In this document: piece after piece, positions 36,966 through 45,980 of the stretch
Numbering within the stretch: the stretch's first letter is position 1
How the letters are laid out: the number at the start of each line of letters is the position of its first letter
From: Streptomyces aureocirculatus
GTDB taxonomy: Bacteria; Actinomycetota; Actinomycetes; Streptomycetales; Streptomycetaceae
Direction: 5' to 3'
Assembly: GCF_000720475.1 (NCBI RefSeq)
Contig: NZ_JOAP01000023.1
Coordinates: 55,460 to 119,459 of the forward strand
Length of the DNA: 64,000 nucleotides
Program-made: the position numbers and the translations under genes
The notes under the pieces: model-generated
What the model was told of the DNA's origin: nothing
What the model saw: only the letters and a program-made list of their open reading frames with translations
Database searches by the model: none

Positions 36966-37142
36966 TCCTGAGTCCGTTACAGCCCGCAATGAAGTGATGC
37001 CACAGAGCATTCACGCGCTGTTCGCGCCCGGTCGACACCCTGAGGGCGATGTGACGCAATCCGATACGTCGGACATGGCGGCGCGCGCGACAGTGGCCCC
37101 GCCCGGTTACCGGGCGGGGCCAGTGCCGCGGGGGCCGGCGCC

Positions 37143-38033
37143 CTAGGAGGTCAGCCCGACGAGCTTGTCCGGATTCCGCATGATGTAGACGCGCTGGATC
37201 CGCCCGTCGGCGACATCCAACTGAAGGACGCTGTCGGGCTTGCCGTCACCCAGGACGAGTACGGACGCCGCGCCGTTGACCTCCACGGGTCGGAACTCGT
37301 ACGTCTCCACGCCCGGCACCCCCTGCCGCGCGGCACCGATGAGGAAGCGGCCCACCTTGTCCGCGGACTGCAGGACGCGCAGCGGCGCCTTGGCCTTGCC
37401 GCCGCTGTCGCCGACGAGGTGCACGTCCGGTGCGAGCAGTGACATCAGGCCCGCCAGGTCGCCCTCGGTGGCGGCGGCGAGGAAGCGTTCGGTGAGGTCG
37501 CGGCGCTCGGCGGGGTCGACCTCGTAGCGCGGCCTGCCGTCCTCCACGTGCTTGCGGGCGCGCCCGGCGAGCTGGCGCACCGCGGCCTCGCTGCGGTCGA
37601 GCGTGCTCGCGATCTCCGCGTACGGGAACCCGAAGGCCTCCCGCAGCACGAACACCGCGCGCTCCAGGGGCGACAGGGATTCGAGGACGACGAGCACCGC
37701 GAGGGACACGGAGTCGGCGAGCACGGCGCGTTCGGCGGTGTCGGGCACGGTCGGCCCGAAGTCGGTGACCATCGGCTCGGGCAGCCAGGGGCCCACGTAC
37801 GCCTCGTGCCGCGCCTGGGCCTGGCGCAGCCGGTCGATGGCGAGCCGGGTGGTGACGCGCACCAAGTAGGCGCGGGGTTCGCGCACTTCCCCGCGCTCGC
37901 CCGCCGACCAGCGCAGCCAGGCGTCCTGGACGACGTCCTCCGCGTCGGCCACCCGCCCGAGCATGCGGTAGGCGACGCCCATCAGGACGGACCTGTGCTC
38001 TTCGAAGACGTCGGTCACGGTGTCGGCAGTCAC
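37143..38033 (-). CDS. ECF41-type RNA polymerase sigma factor (SigJ-like)
   Basis: This 296-aa protein has sigma2 (AYRMLGRVADAEDVVQDAWLRW), sigma4 (LSPLERAVFVLREAFGFPYAEIA) and a C-terminal SnoaL-like domain carrying the ECF41 motifs DSGGKAKA (usually DGGGK) and a terminal NPDKL. In this group the C-terminal domain, not an anti-sigma factor, controls activity. The GTG start at 38033 gives the standard length. ECF41 genes usually adjoin a carboxymuconolactone decarboxylase/oxidoreductase-type gene; here the neighbour is an alpha/beta hydrolase. Confidence 0.89.
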   Translation of the reverse strand: MTADTVTDVFEEHRSVLMGVAYRMLGRVADAEDVVQDAWLRWSAGERGEVREPRAYLVRVTTRLAIDRLRQAQARHEAYVGPWLPEPMVTDFGPTVPDTAERAVLADSVSLAVLVVLESLSPLERAVFVLREAFGFPYAEIASTLDRSEAAVRQLAGRARKHVEDGRPRYEVDPAERRDLTERFLAAATEGDLAGLMSLLAPDVHLVGDSGGKAKAPLRVLQSADKVGRFLIGAARQGVPGVETYEFRPVEVNGAASVLVLGDGKPDSVLQLDVADGRIQRVYIMRNPDKLVGLTS

Positions 38034-38216
38034 GTCACCATCCCAGCTCACGGAACTGCCGGTGTCCACCCGCGCCGGGGCGGTCGGACGAGGATCACAG
38101 CGGTCGCGGGCCCGGCGGACCGCCCTCATCGGCGGCGGTCGCGCCCCGTCGGCGACGCCCCGGCCGAACTCGTCACGCACGCACCCTTGAACTCGTCACT
38201 ACTGGGCGGTAATCCT

Positions 38217-38241
38217 TCCTGACAAGATGTCTAAGTCAGGA
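38217..38241 (+). promoter_or_regulatory. hairpin covering hydrolase ribosome site
   Basis: TCCTGAC (38217-38223) and GTCAGGA (38235-38241) form a perfect 7-bp stem with an 11-nt loop. The right arm holds most of the AGGAG ribosome site (38238-38242) for the ATG at 38248; an in-frame ATG (38227) sits in the loop. Such folding would lower initiation. Confidence 0.5.
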
Positions 38242-38247
38242 GCAGTC

Positions 38248-39114
38248 ATGGCCGCACGGGTGGCAGAGGTCTCCGAGGTCTCCGAGGTCTCTGAGGTCTC
38301 GTTCAGCGTCGAGTCGGCCCGCGGCCCGCGCACGGTGACGGTCTCCTACCGGCGCACGGGCACCGGGGAGCCGCTGCTCCTGCTGCACGGGATAGGCCAC
38401 CACCGCCAGGCCTGGGATCCCGTCGCCGGCATCCTCGCGGCCGAGCGCGACGTGATAGCCGTGGATCTGCCTGGCTTCGGCGCCTCCCCGGCGCTGCCGG
38501 ACGGACTCGCGTACGACCTGGGGTCCGTGGTGCCCGCGCTGCGGGGTCTGTGCGACGCCCTCGGCGTCGGGCGGCCGCACGTGGCGGGCAACTCGCTCGG
38601 CGGCCTCCTGGCCCTGGAGATGGGCCGTGAGGACCTCGTGCGGTCCGTCACCGCCCTTTCGCCCGCCGGGTTCTGGTCCGGGGCGGAGCGGCAGTACGCG
38701 TTCACGACCCTGCGCGCGATGCGCGGGATCGCGCGGGCGATGCCCCTTCCCATGGTCGAGCGGCTCGCACGCAGCGCGGTCGGCAGGACCGTGCTCACCA
38801 GCACCATCTACGCCCGCCCCGGCCACCGTTCGCCGGAGGCGGTGGTCGCGGAGACGCTCGCCCTGCGCGGAGCCGCCGGCTTCCACGAGACGCTGGCCGC
38901 CGGACGGCGGGTGCAGTTCCGCGACGATGTGCCGCAGGTGCCGGTCACCGTCGCCTGGGGCAGTCGTGACCGGCTGCTCCTGCGCCGCCAGGGGATCCGC
39001 GCGAAGCACACGATCCCCGGGGCGCGCCTCGTGCGGCTGCCGGGCTGCGGGCACGTCCCGATGCACGACGACCCGGCGCTCGTGGCGCGCGTCATCCTGG
39101 ACACCAGCCGCTGA
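38248..39114 (+). CDS. alpha/beta-fold hydrolase
   Basis: This 288-aa protein has the oxyanion-side motif LLLLHGIGHH, nucleophile elbow GNSLGG, acid in WGSRDRLLL and catalytic His in GCGHVPMHDDP: a complete triad. Near the N-terminus the 9-bp repeat GAGGTCTCC encodes EVSEVSEVSEVS, outside the fold. The ATG at 38248 is chosen for its AGGAG site. It is divergent from the ECF41 gene. The substrate is unknown. Confidence 0.84.
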   Translation: MAARVAEVSEVSEVSEVSFSVESARGPRTVTVSYRRTGTGEPLLLLHGIGHHRQAWDPVAGILAAERDVIAVDLPGFGASPALPDGLAYDLGSVVPALRGLCDALGVGRPHVAGNSLGGLLALEMGREDLVRSVTALSPAGFWSGAERQYAFTTLRAMRGIARAMPLPMVERLARSAVGRTVLTSTIYARPGHRSPEAVVAETLALRGAAGFHETLAAGRRVQFRDDVPQVPVTVAWGSRDRLLLRRQGIRAKHTIPGARLVRLPGCGHVPMHDDPALVARVILDTSR

Positions 39115-39150
39115 CGAGGACGCCCCGCCCACGCACCCGGCAGCGGCTGT

Positions 39151-39233
39151 AACCGTCGTCTCCTTGTCGTCGCCTCTGTACCCGTCGTCTCCGTAGCCGT
39201 CGCCTCTGTACCCGTCGTCTCCGTAGCCGTCGC
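39151..39233. repeat. 30-bp tandem repeat
   Basis: About 2.7 units of CGCCTCTGTACCCGTCGTCT plus CCGTAGCCGT (30-bp period; cores at 39171 and 39201) lie between convergent hydrolase and VOC genes. No gene is seen. Confidence 0.8.
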
Positions 39234-39644
39234 TCAGGAGTTGGACCACTCGCGGGTGCTGAGGACGAGGCGGTAGCCGTCCGGGTCCCGCACGGTGACG
39301 CCCCACTCGTTCCAGTACGGGTTGGGCGACTGCACGCGCGTGCCACCGTGCTCCTGGAGGCGAGCGACGAGGGTGTCGGGGACCTCGCCCGCCACGTAGA
39401 CCACGAGGAGGTCCTCCTCGGTGGGGCGGGGCTCCACGGGGGCGGCCGCCTCGTGGACGAGTTCGATGTGCCAGGAGGCGTCGGGCCAGCCGACCATGAG
39501 GAGTGCGTGCTCGCCGGGCCCGCCGCTCCCGTCGTGGCGGTACAGGACGTCGAGCCCCAGTCCTTCGACCCAGAACCGCTCGGCGGCGGCCAGGTCTCGG
39601 GAAGGGCGGGCGATGCGGATGTGACTGCGGCCGTCGACGGGCAC
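39234..39644 (-). CDS. VOC family protein
   Basis: This 136-aa protein starts VPVDGRSHIRIARPSRDLAA (GTG at 39644, AAGGAG upstream) and ends VTVRDPDGYRLVLSTREW, with EHALLMVG in the middle: two VOC half-repeats. It is probably a metal-dependent small-molecule lyase, dioxygenase or binding protein; the substrate is unknown. A longer in-frame start at 39719 is less likely. Confidence 0.82.
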   Translation of the reverse strand: MPVDGRSHIRIARPSRDLAAAERFWVEGLGLDVLYRHDGSGGPGEHALLMVGWPDASWHIELVHEAAAPVEPRPTEEDLLVVYVAGEVPDTLVARLQEHGGTRVQSPNPYWNEWGVTVRDPDGYRLVLSTREWSNS

Positions 39645-39840
39645 GGGATTCTCCTTGTCCGCGGCCGCATCTCCGTGGGCCGCTCCGGTCAGCCTACGGC
39701 CGGACGATCTTGCTGCCATCGGACCGGGGTCGTGGTCCCCGCGGCCTACGGCCTGCGTCCACGGCCCTAGGGCCTGGCCGACCGCACGCCGCCCGCACGC
39801 CGCCCCGTTGCGGCTGGTTTCCGCGTGTCCGGGGTCAGTT

Positions 39841-39858
39841 GTTCACGTGTGGTTCTTG
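39841..39858 (+). promoter_or_regulatory. PHO-box-like direct repeat before phoD
   Basis: GTTCACG (39841-39847) and GTTCTTG (39852-39858) begin 11 bp apart, the spacing of the Streptomyces PhoP box (GTTCACC-N4-GTTCACC). The second unit is degenerate. It is 72 bp upstream of a phosphatase gene. Confidence 0.55.
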
Positions 39859-39929
39859 TGGGCGCCGCGAGGCCGCAGTACACGTGGCACTGCACACTCG
39901 ATCGACTCGCCGTCCCTGGAGGCGTCTTC

Positions 39930-41510
39930 ATGTCAGACCGTTCGCCGAGCCCCTCCCCCCGTCGCCGCAGCCTGCTCCGTGGTTCGCTCGTGGCGCCCGC
40001 GGCCCTGGCCCTGCCTGCGCTCTCCGGTGCGGCCCCGGCGCTCGCCCTGCGGGGGCGTCCGAGCGCCGACTGGGGCGTGCAGGCCGGTGACGTGGGCGCG
40101 CACTCGGGGCTCGTGTGGGTACGGTCCGACCGGCCCGCCCGCATGATCGTGGAGACCTCCGCCACGGAGTCCTTCCGCAGACCCACCCGATGGCACGGCC
40201 CGCTCCTCGGGCCGGGCACCGACTTCACAGGGACGACCCGGCTGCGCGGCCTTCCGAGCGGCGCGCAGATCCACTACCGCGTCTTCCTGTCCGACCCCGA
40301 CGACCCGCGCCGCACGGGCCGGCCCGTCACCGGCACCTTCCGTACGACGTCCTTGAAGCGCCGTGACGGTGTGCGCTTCCTGTGGTCGGGGGACATCGCG
40401 GGCCAGGGCTGGGGCATCAACCCGGAGCTCGGCGGCTGGCGCGTGTACGAGGAGATGCGCGGCCGCAACCCCGACTTCTTCCTGTGCAGCGGTGACAACA
40501 TCTACGCCGACGGACCCATCCAGGCGAGCGCCACGCTGCCCGACGGCCGGGTGTGGAAGAACATCACCACTCCGGAGAAGTCGAAGGTCGCCGAGACGCT
40601 CGCCGAGTACCGCGGCAACTTCCGCTACAACCTGCTCGACGAGAACGTACGCCGCTTCAACGCGCAGGTGCCTTCGATCGTGCAGTGGGACGACCACGAG
40701 GTGCGCAACAACTGGTACCCGGGGCAGATCCTGGACGACCCGCGCTACACGGAGAAGGACGTCGACGTCCTCGCGCGACGCTCGCTGCGGGCGTTCAGCG
40801 AGTACTACCCGATCTCCACGCAGCGTCCCGGCGGCCGGGACGGCCGGGTGTACCGGGTGCTGCGACAGGGCCCGCTCCTCGACGTGTTCGTGCTCGACAT
40901 GCGGACCTACCGCAACGCCAACTCGCCGGGCCGCCAGCCCGACGACGCCACCGGCATCCTGGGCGCCGAGCAGCTCGCCTGGCTCAAGCGCGAGCTGTCG
41001 CGGTCCCGCGCGGTGTGGAAGGTGATCGCCTCCGACATGCCGCTCGGCCTGGTGGTGGCGGACGGCCGGGAGAACTTCGAGGCCGTCGCCCAGGGCGACC
41101 CGGGCGCGCCGCTCGGCCGCGAACTGCAGATCGCGGAGCTCCTGCGGCACATCAAACACCGCCGGATCACGGGCACGGTGTGGCTGACCGCCGACGTCCA
41201 CTACACCTCGGCGCAGCACTACGACCCGGCGCGCGCCGCCTTCAAGGACTTCGCGCCCTTCTGGGAGTTCGTGTCGGGGCCACTGGCCGCGGGCGGATTC
41301 CCCGCCGTGAAACTCGACGGAACCTTCGGCCCGGACCAGACGTTCGTCAAGGCACCGGACCGCGCCAACACATCACCGGCAGAGACACCGCCGTACTACG
41401 GAGAGGTGGACATCGACGGCGACAGCGGCGAGTTGACGGTGCGGCTGCGTCAGCAGGGCGGAGGCGTGCTCTTCACCAAGGTGCTGCAGCCGGGACGCGT
41501 GGGCCAGTGA
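39930..41510 (+). CDS. phoD: PhoD-like alkaline phosphatase, Tat-exported
   Basis: This 526-aa secreted phosphodiesterase/phosphatase has a Tat signal RRRSLLRGSLVAPAALALPA, then a PhoD N-terminal beta domain (residues ~45-140) and a metallophosphatase core: FLWSGDIAGQG, CSGDNIYADGP, QWDDHEVRNNWYPG and LTADVHYTSAQHY. These bind Fe3+/Ca2+ in the family. The ATG at 39930 follows GGAGG. The PHO-box-like site upstream fits phosphate-starvation control. Confidence 0.92.
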   Translation: MSDRSPSPSPRRRSLLRGSLVAPAALALPALSGAAPALALRGRPSADWGVQAGDVGAHSGLVWVRSDRPARMIVETSATESFRRPTRWHGPLLGPGTDFTGTTRLRGLPSGAQIHYRVFLSDPDDPRRTGRPVTGTFRTTSLKRRDGVRFLWSGDIAGQGWGINPELGGWRVYEEMRGRNPDFFLCSGDNIYADGPIQASATLPDGRVWKNITTPEKSKVAETLAEYRGNFRYNLLDENVRRFNAQVPSIVQWDDHEVRNNWYPGQILDDPRYTEKDVDVLARRSLRAFSEYYPISTQRPGGRDGRVYRVLRQGPLLDVFVLDMRTYRNANSPGRQPDDATGILGAEQLAWLKRELSRSRAVWKVIASDMPLGLVVADGRENFEAVAQGDPGAPLGRELQIAELLRHIKHRRITGTVWLTADVHYTSAQHYDPARAAFKDFAPFWEFVSGPLAAGGFPAVKLDGTFGPDQTFVKAPDRANTSPAETPPYYGEVDIDGDSGELTVRLRQQGGGVLFTKVLQPGRVGQ

Positions 41511-41736
41511 CGGACGGCGCGTGGGCGAGTCGGACGGCTCGGGGGCGAGACCGTACCGCTCGGGCTGCTCCGGCCTCTCGGGGCGCTCGGCACCCGCGCG
41601 GACCAGTGCGGCCATACGGGGGACAGCGATGGACAAGCAGGGTGATCAAAGAGTAATGAATCGGACAGAACCGCTCTTAACTCATCAGTCACAAAGCGTT
41701 CGTGATCACGAAACAGGCTTCGGTCAGAGTGGCTGC

Positions 41737-43194
41737 ATGAGTGCAGACATGTCTGATGTGACACGCAAGAGGCACGGCAGGCCGGTGCACCACTGGCGCC
41801 GGGACGTCGTCGAACTGGCCGCCCTGTTCACGGCCGTGGCCGCGGCGGACGCGGTGGCCAATCTCGTGGGGCACGGCCCGGACGGGCCCGAACTGCTCCT
41901 CCTCTCGGCCGTGATCCTGCTGGCGACGGTCGGGTTCCACACCTGGTGGGCCCGACGCCACACTCATGCGCCGCCGGGCACGGCCGACACCGGCACCGGC
42001 ACCCGGTCCGCCCACGCCGAGGCAGGCGGGTCCGGGCCCGGGTCCGGTGTGCCGCCGGAGACGTCCACGGCACCGTCCGGTGACGGCGCGGGAGCGCACG
42101 CCGAGTCCACGACGCTGTGGCGACTGCGTACGACCGTGCGCGACACCCCAGGCTCACTCGCGGCGCTGTGCACGGCACTGGCCCATGACCGCGTGGACAT
42201 CCTCAGCCTGCAGACGCACCCGCTGGCCGAGGGCACGATCGACGAGTTCCTGCTGCGGGCCCCGACGGCACTGTCCGCGGCCGACCTCACGCGCACGGTC
42301 GCGCGGGCGGGCGGCTCCGGCACCTGGATCGAGCGGGCCGACGCGCACGACCTGGTGGACGCGCCCACGCGCATCCTGGGCCTGGCCACGCGCACGGCCC
42401 TGGACGCGGCGGAACTGCCGCTCGCCCTGCGCCAGCTCCTCGGCCGCTGCACCATCCGCTCGCTGCCCGCCGCCTCGGTGGGCGAGCGCGCCGGCGAAGG
42501 GACAGCGCCCGTCGAGGGCGTACTGGAGGGGACCGTGCTGCGACTGCGGGCCCCCGAAGGCGGAGTGATCACGGTCGAGCGTCCCCACCTCCCGTTCACC
42601 CCCACCGAGTTCGCCCGCGCGCGAGCGCTTGTGGAGCTGGACACCCGGCTCGGTCCGCGCATCCCGCGCGAGCAGGACGTCCTCACGCTCCCCGAGGGGC
42701 CCGACATCACGGTGCGCCGCGCCGACGCGGGTGACCTCAAGGCCGCCAAGACCATGCACGAACGCTGCTCGAAGCGCACCCTGGGCATGCGGTACCACGG
42801 CCCCGTGAACGACGCCGACCGCTATCTGAACCACCTCCTGAGCCCGCGGTTCGGGCGCACGCTCGCGGCCCGGACCGCCTCCGGCCGCATCGTCGGCCTG
42901 GGCCATCTGCTGTGGGACGGCGACGAGACGGAGATCGCGCTGCTCGTCGAGGACGAGTGGCAGCGCCGCGGCATCGGCGGCGAACTCCTGGGCCGTCTCG
43001 TCTCGATGGCGATCGATGCGGGCTGCGAGAGCGTCTACGCGGTCACGCAGTCGTCCAACACCGGCATGGTCGCCGCGATGCGCGGCCTCAACCTGCCCCT
43101 GGACTTCCAGATCGAGGAGGGCACGCTGGTCATCACCGCCCGCCTCGACACCACGCCGGTCAGCTCCCAGGTGCCGTACGGCAGCCGCCGCTGA
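41737..43194 (+). CDS. membrane-anchored ACT-GNAT protein
   Basis: This 485-aa protein has two N-terminal TM segments (VELAALFTAVAAADAVANL and LLLLSAVILLATVGFHTWW), an Ala/Gly/Pro linker, an ACT-type domain (TTVRDTPGSLAALCTALA...DILSLQTHPL; residues ~130-200) and a C-terminal GNAT domain (VEDEWQRRGIGGELLGRL; ~400-485). The ACT domain suggests amino-acid sensing, and the GNAT may acetylate a protein or metabolite. Specific roles are unknown. Confidence 0.84.
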   Translation: MSADMSDVTRKRHGRPVHHWRRDVVELAALFTAVAAADAVANLVGHGPDGPELLLLSAVILLATVGFHTWWARRHTHAPPGTADTGTGTRSAHAEAGGSGPGSGVPPETSTAPSGDGAGAHAESTTLWRLRTTVRDTPGSLAALCTALAHDRVDILSLQTHPLAEGTIDEFLLRAPTALSAADLTRTVARAGGSGTWIERADAHDLVDAPTRILGLATRTALDAAELPLALRQLLGRCTIRSLPAASVGERAGEGTAPVEGVLEGTVLRLRAPEGGVITVERPHLPFTPTEFARARALVELDTRLGPRIPREQDVLTLPEGPDITVRRADAGDLKAAKTMHERCSKRTLGMRYHGPVNDADRYLNHLLSPRFGRTLAARTASGRIVGLGHLLWDGDETEIALLVEDEWQRRGIGGELLGRLVSMAIDAGCESVYAVTQSSNTGMVAAMRGLNLPLDFQIEEGTLVITARLDTTPVSSQVPYGSRR

Positions 43195-43226
43195 GGCAAC
43201 AGCCGCCTCCGAGACACCGCTCCGAC

Positions 43227-43263
43227 GCCCGTGCCCACCGCCCCACCCGCGGCGGGCACGGGC
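43227..43263. terminator. GC stem-loop after ACT-GNAT gene
   Basis: Perfect 10-bp arms GCCCGTGCCC (43227-43236) and GGGCACGGGC (43254-43263) lie 30 bp past the stop. There is no T run, which is usual for Streptomyces terminators. Confidence 0.65.
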
Positions 43264-43318
43264 ACCCACCGCACGGCCCGCACGGCCCGCACGCACGGCG
43301 TAGCGGAAAACCGGGCCC

Positions 43319-43405
43319 TCACGGAGAGCCCGGCACTCGCGGAGGGCTTCGGCCTTCTGCGCCGATGACGCCGGTGCCGAGTACGGCCACCTTCTTCTCC
43401 GCCAT
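43319..43405 (-). pseudogene. stump of NAD(P)-binding oxidoreductase
   Basis: The ATG at 43405 has an AAGGAAG ribosome site and encodes MAEKKVAVLGTGVIGA, the first beta strand and GxGxxG dinucleotide loop of a 6-phosphogluconate/3-hydroxyisobutyrate-dehydrogenase-type enzyme. It then leaves the family and stops after 28 codons. The rest of the enzyme is missing. It lies downstream of the TetR gene and behind an operator-like site, so it looks like the remains of the regulator's target. Confidence 0.6.
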
Positions 43406-43430
43406 GTGTGTTCTTCCTTACGCAACTGTC

Positions 43431-43454
43431 ATAACTGACCGAACATTCTGTTAT
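43431..43454. promoter_or_regulatory. operator-like dyad before stump gene
   Basis: The 24-bp segment begins ATAAC and ends GTTAT and is about two-thirds symmetric. It shares CAGAA/TCAGT elements with the spacer of the TetR promoter (44103-44120). Confidence 0.45.
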
Positions 43455-43504
43455 CAAGGTGCGCGTGCGGCATGGCAAGGCCTGGCGGGGGCCTTCGGGC
43501 GAGC

Positions 43505-44089
43505 TCAGCCGAGCAGGGAAAGGGCCTGGTCCGCCGCCTCCCGGACGCGGGCCTCGCCGCCGGAGACCTTCCCGACCACCCGCATCCCCTGCAGCAGTAC
43601 GAGCAGCATGCGGGCCAGAGCGCGCGGATCGCGGCCCTCGGGGATCTCCCCCTGGGCCCGCGCCCGGGTGAGCGCGGCGTGCAGCAGCGTCTCGAGCTGC
43701 TCCCAGTGCAGTTCGACCCTGCGGTCGGCCGCGGGATCGTGCGGGGCGAGCTCCGCGGCCGTGTTGGTCACGAAGCAGCCCGCGAGCCGGGAACCGGGCG
43801 CCGACGACTCGGCGGCGAACCTCAGCAGCAGCGCGCGGACCCCCGGCAGGGCGGGGCCCGGCCTGGACAGCTCGTCGACGAGCAGCGGGTCGTTCAGCTC
43901 CGTATAGCGGTCCATCGCCTTGAGATACAGCGCGCGCTTGTTGCCGAAGGTCGCGTAGACACTGGCGCGGCCGATGCCCAGACGCTCCACGAGGTCCGCC
44001 ATGGACGTCGCCTCGTAACCGCGGCTCCAGAAGAGCTCAAGGGCGGCCACCAACGCGGCGTCCGGGTCGAATTCCTTGGTCCTGGCCAT
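43505..44089 (-). CDS. TetR/AcrR-family regulator
   Basis: This 194-aa protein has an N-terminal HTH (ALELFWSRGYEATSMADLVERLGIGRASVYATFGNKRALY) and a TetR_C_33-like ligand domain. The ATG at 44089 is preceded by a -10 TAGCGT (44097-44102) and -35 TTGACT (44121-44126) with 18-bp spacing, so the transcript is leaderless. ACTGATCGTTCT in the spacer is a probable autoregulatory site. The downstream gene is only a stump. Confidence 0.87.
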   Translation of the reverse strand: MARTKEFDPDAALVAALELFWSRGYEATSMADLVERLGIGRASVYATFGNKRALYLKAMDRYTELNDPLLVDELSRPGPALPGVRALLLRFAAESSAPGSRLAGCFVTNTAAELAPHDPAADRRVELHWEQLETLLHAALTRARAQGEIPEGRDPRALARMLLVLLQGMRVVGKVSGGEARVREAADQALSLLG

Positions 44090-44211
44090 GGCGCGGACGC
44101 TAGCCACATCCAGAACGATCAGTCAAACAATGAGTCGGTGACAGCCGGGCCACCCCGTGCGGCGGTGACGCGGCAGTGACGCGCGCCCCTGTCTCGTACC
44201 AGGATGTCCGC

Positions 44212-45921
44212 ATGTCAGACACGAAGATCACTCCCACCACCCCCGGCGGCCCGCTGCCCCGCGAGGTCGCCGACACCTACGTCGACGAACTCATCGCCCT
44301 GGACCCCGTCACCGGCACCTACCTCGGCGTCAAGGAGAGCCACGCCAAGCTTCCCGACCTGTCCCCCGCGGGCCTCGACGCCCTGGCGGACCTCGCGCGG
44401 ACGACGCTGGCCCGGCTCGACGAGGCGGAGAGGCGGCCGGGTGCCGACGCGGAGGTGGAGCGGCGCTGCGCCCGGCTGCTGCGCGAACGGCTGCGCGCGG
44501 AGCTGGCCGTGCACGAGGCCGACGAGGGGCTGCGTGCCGTCGGCAATCTGCACACGCCGCCGCACGCGGTCCGCGAGATCTTCACGGTGACGCCCACGGA
44601 CACGGACGAGGACTGGGCGACGATCGCCGAACGGCTGCGCGCGGTGCCCGCCGCGTACGACGGCTACCGCGCCTCGCTCCAACTGGGCCTCGATCGCAAG
44701 CTGTTCGGGGCGCCGCGACCGACGGCCACCTTCGTCGAGCAGTTGACGCAGTGGGCGGGACCCGAGGGCGGGCCCGGCTGGTTCGAGGAGTTCGCGGCGG
44801 ACGGGCCGCAGGCGCTGCGGGCCGAGCTGGACACGGCTGCGAAGGCGGCCACCGGCGCGGTGGTGGCGCTGCGCGACTGGATGCGGGACGTGTACGCACC
44901 CGCTGTCGAGGGTGCTCCGGACGTGGTCGGCCGTGAACGCTACGCCCTTCTGTCACGGCACTTCAACGGCACGGACCTGGATCTCGACGAGGCGTACGCG
45001 TACGGCTGGGCCGAGTACCACCGGCTGCTCGGCGAGATGCGGACCGAGGCCGAGAAGATCCTGCCGGGCGCGGCGACGCCGTGGGAGGCGCTCGCCCACC
45101 TCGACGGGCACGGCACGCACATCGAGGGCGTCGACGCGGTGCGGCAGTGGTTGCAGGACCTCATGGACGAGGCCATCGAGGCGCTGGACGGCACGCACTT
45201 CGAACTCGCCGAGCGGGTGCGGAAGGTGGAGTCGCGGATCGCTCCGCCCGGCGGCGCGGCGGCCCCGTACTACACCGGCCCGTCCGAGGACTTCTCGCGG
45301 CCGGGCCGGACCTGGCTGCCGACCATGGGCCAGACCCGCTTCCCCGTCTACGACCTCGTCTCCACCTGGTACCACGAGGGTGTGCCGGGCCACCACCTCC
45401 AGCTCGCGCAGTGGGCGCACGTCGCCCAGGACCTTTCGCGCTACCAGGCGACCGTGGGCATCGTCAGCGCCAACGCCGAGGGCTGGGCGCTGTACGCGGA
45501 GCGCCTGATGGACGAGCTCGGCTTCCTCACGGACCCGGAGCGCCGGCTCGGCTACCTCGACGCCCAGATGATGCGCGCGCTGCGGGTCATCGTCGACATC
45601 GGCATGCACCTGGAGCTGAAGATCCCCGCGGACTCCCCGTTCCACCCCGGCGAGCGCTGGACGCCGGACCTGGCCCAGGAGTTCTACGGAGCGCACTGCA
45701 GCCGCCCCGCGGACTTCATCGAGAGCGAGATGACCCGCTATCTGACGATCCCCGGCCAGGCCATCGGCTACAAGCTCGGCGAACGCGCCTGGCTGCTCGG
45801 CCGCGAGAACGCGCGGCGGCGCCACGGCGACGCGTTCGACGCCAAGGCGTGGCACATGGCGGCGCTGTCCCAGGGGTCGCTCGGGCTCGACGACCTGGTG
45901 GACGAGTTGTCGGCGCTGTGA
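44212..45921 (+). CDS. DUF885 family metallopeptidase-like protein
   Basis: This 569-aa protein has the DUF885 hallmark HEGVPGHHLQ (about residues 387-396), whose His/Glu pair resembles a zinc site, plus a downstream EGWALYAERLMDELG helix with a third likely ligand. It has no signal peptide, so it is probably cytoplasmic. A CAGGAT -10 at 44200-44205 leaves 6 nt before the ATG. Family members are carboxypeptidase-like; the substrate is unknown. Confidence 0.86.
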   Translation: MSDTKITPTTPGGPLPREVADTYVDELIALDPVTGTYLGVKESHAKLPDLSPAGLDALADLARTTLARLDEAERRPGADAEVERRCARLLRERLRAELAVHEADEGLRAVGNLHTPPHAVREIFTVTPTDTDEDWATIAERLRAVPAAYDGYRASLQLGLDRKLFGAPRPTATFVEQLTQWAGPEGGPGWFEEFAADGPQALRAELDTAAKAATGAVVALRDWMRDVYAPAVEGAPDVVGRERYALLSRHFNGTDLDLDEAYAYGWAEYHRLLGEMRTEAEKILPGAATPWEALAHLDGHGTHIEGVDAVRQWLQDLMDEAIEALDGTHFELAERVRKVESRIAPPGGAAAPYYTGPSEDFSRPGRTWLPTMGQTRFPVYDLVSTWYHEGVPGHHLQLAQWAHVAQDLSRYQATVGIVSANAEGWALYAERLMDELGFLTDPERRLGYLDAQMMRALRVIVDIGMHLELKIPADSPFHPGERWTPDLAQEFYGAHCSRPADFIESEMTRYLTIPGQAIGYKLGERAWLLGRENARRRHGDAFDAKAWHMAALSQGSLGLDDLVDELSAL

Positions 45922-45923
45922 CG

Positions 45924-45963
45924 CGGCGGTGCGCTGTGCGGTGGCACCGCACAGCGCACCGCC
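45924..45963. terminator. 18-bp perfect stem between convergent genes
   Basis: Arms CGGCGGTGCGCTGTGCGG-type (45924-45941) and its complement (45946-45963, core 45947-45962) pair perfectly over at least 16 bp around a TGGCA loop. It starts 3 bp after the DUF885 stop and 18 bp before the SDR stop. A strong bidirectional terminator. Confidence 0.8.
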
Positions 45964-45980
45964 GGGCCGCGGCCTGCGGC

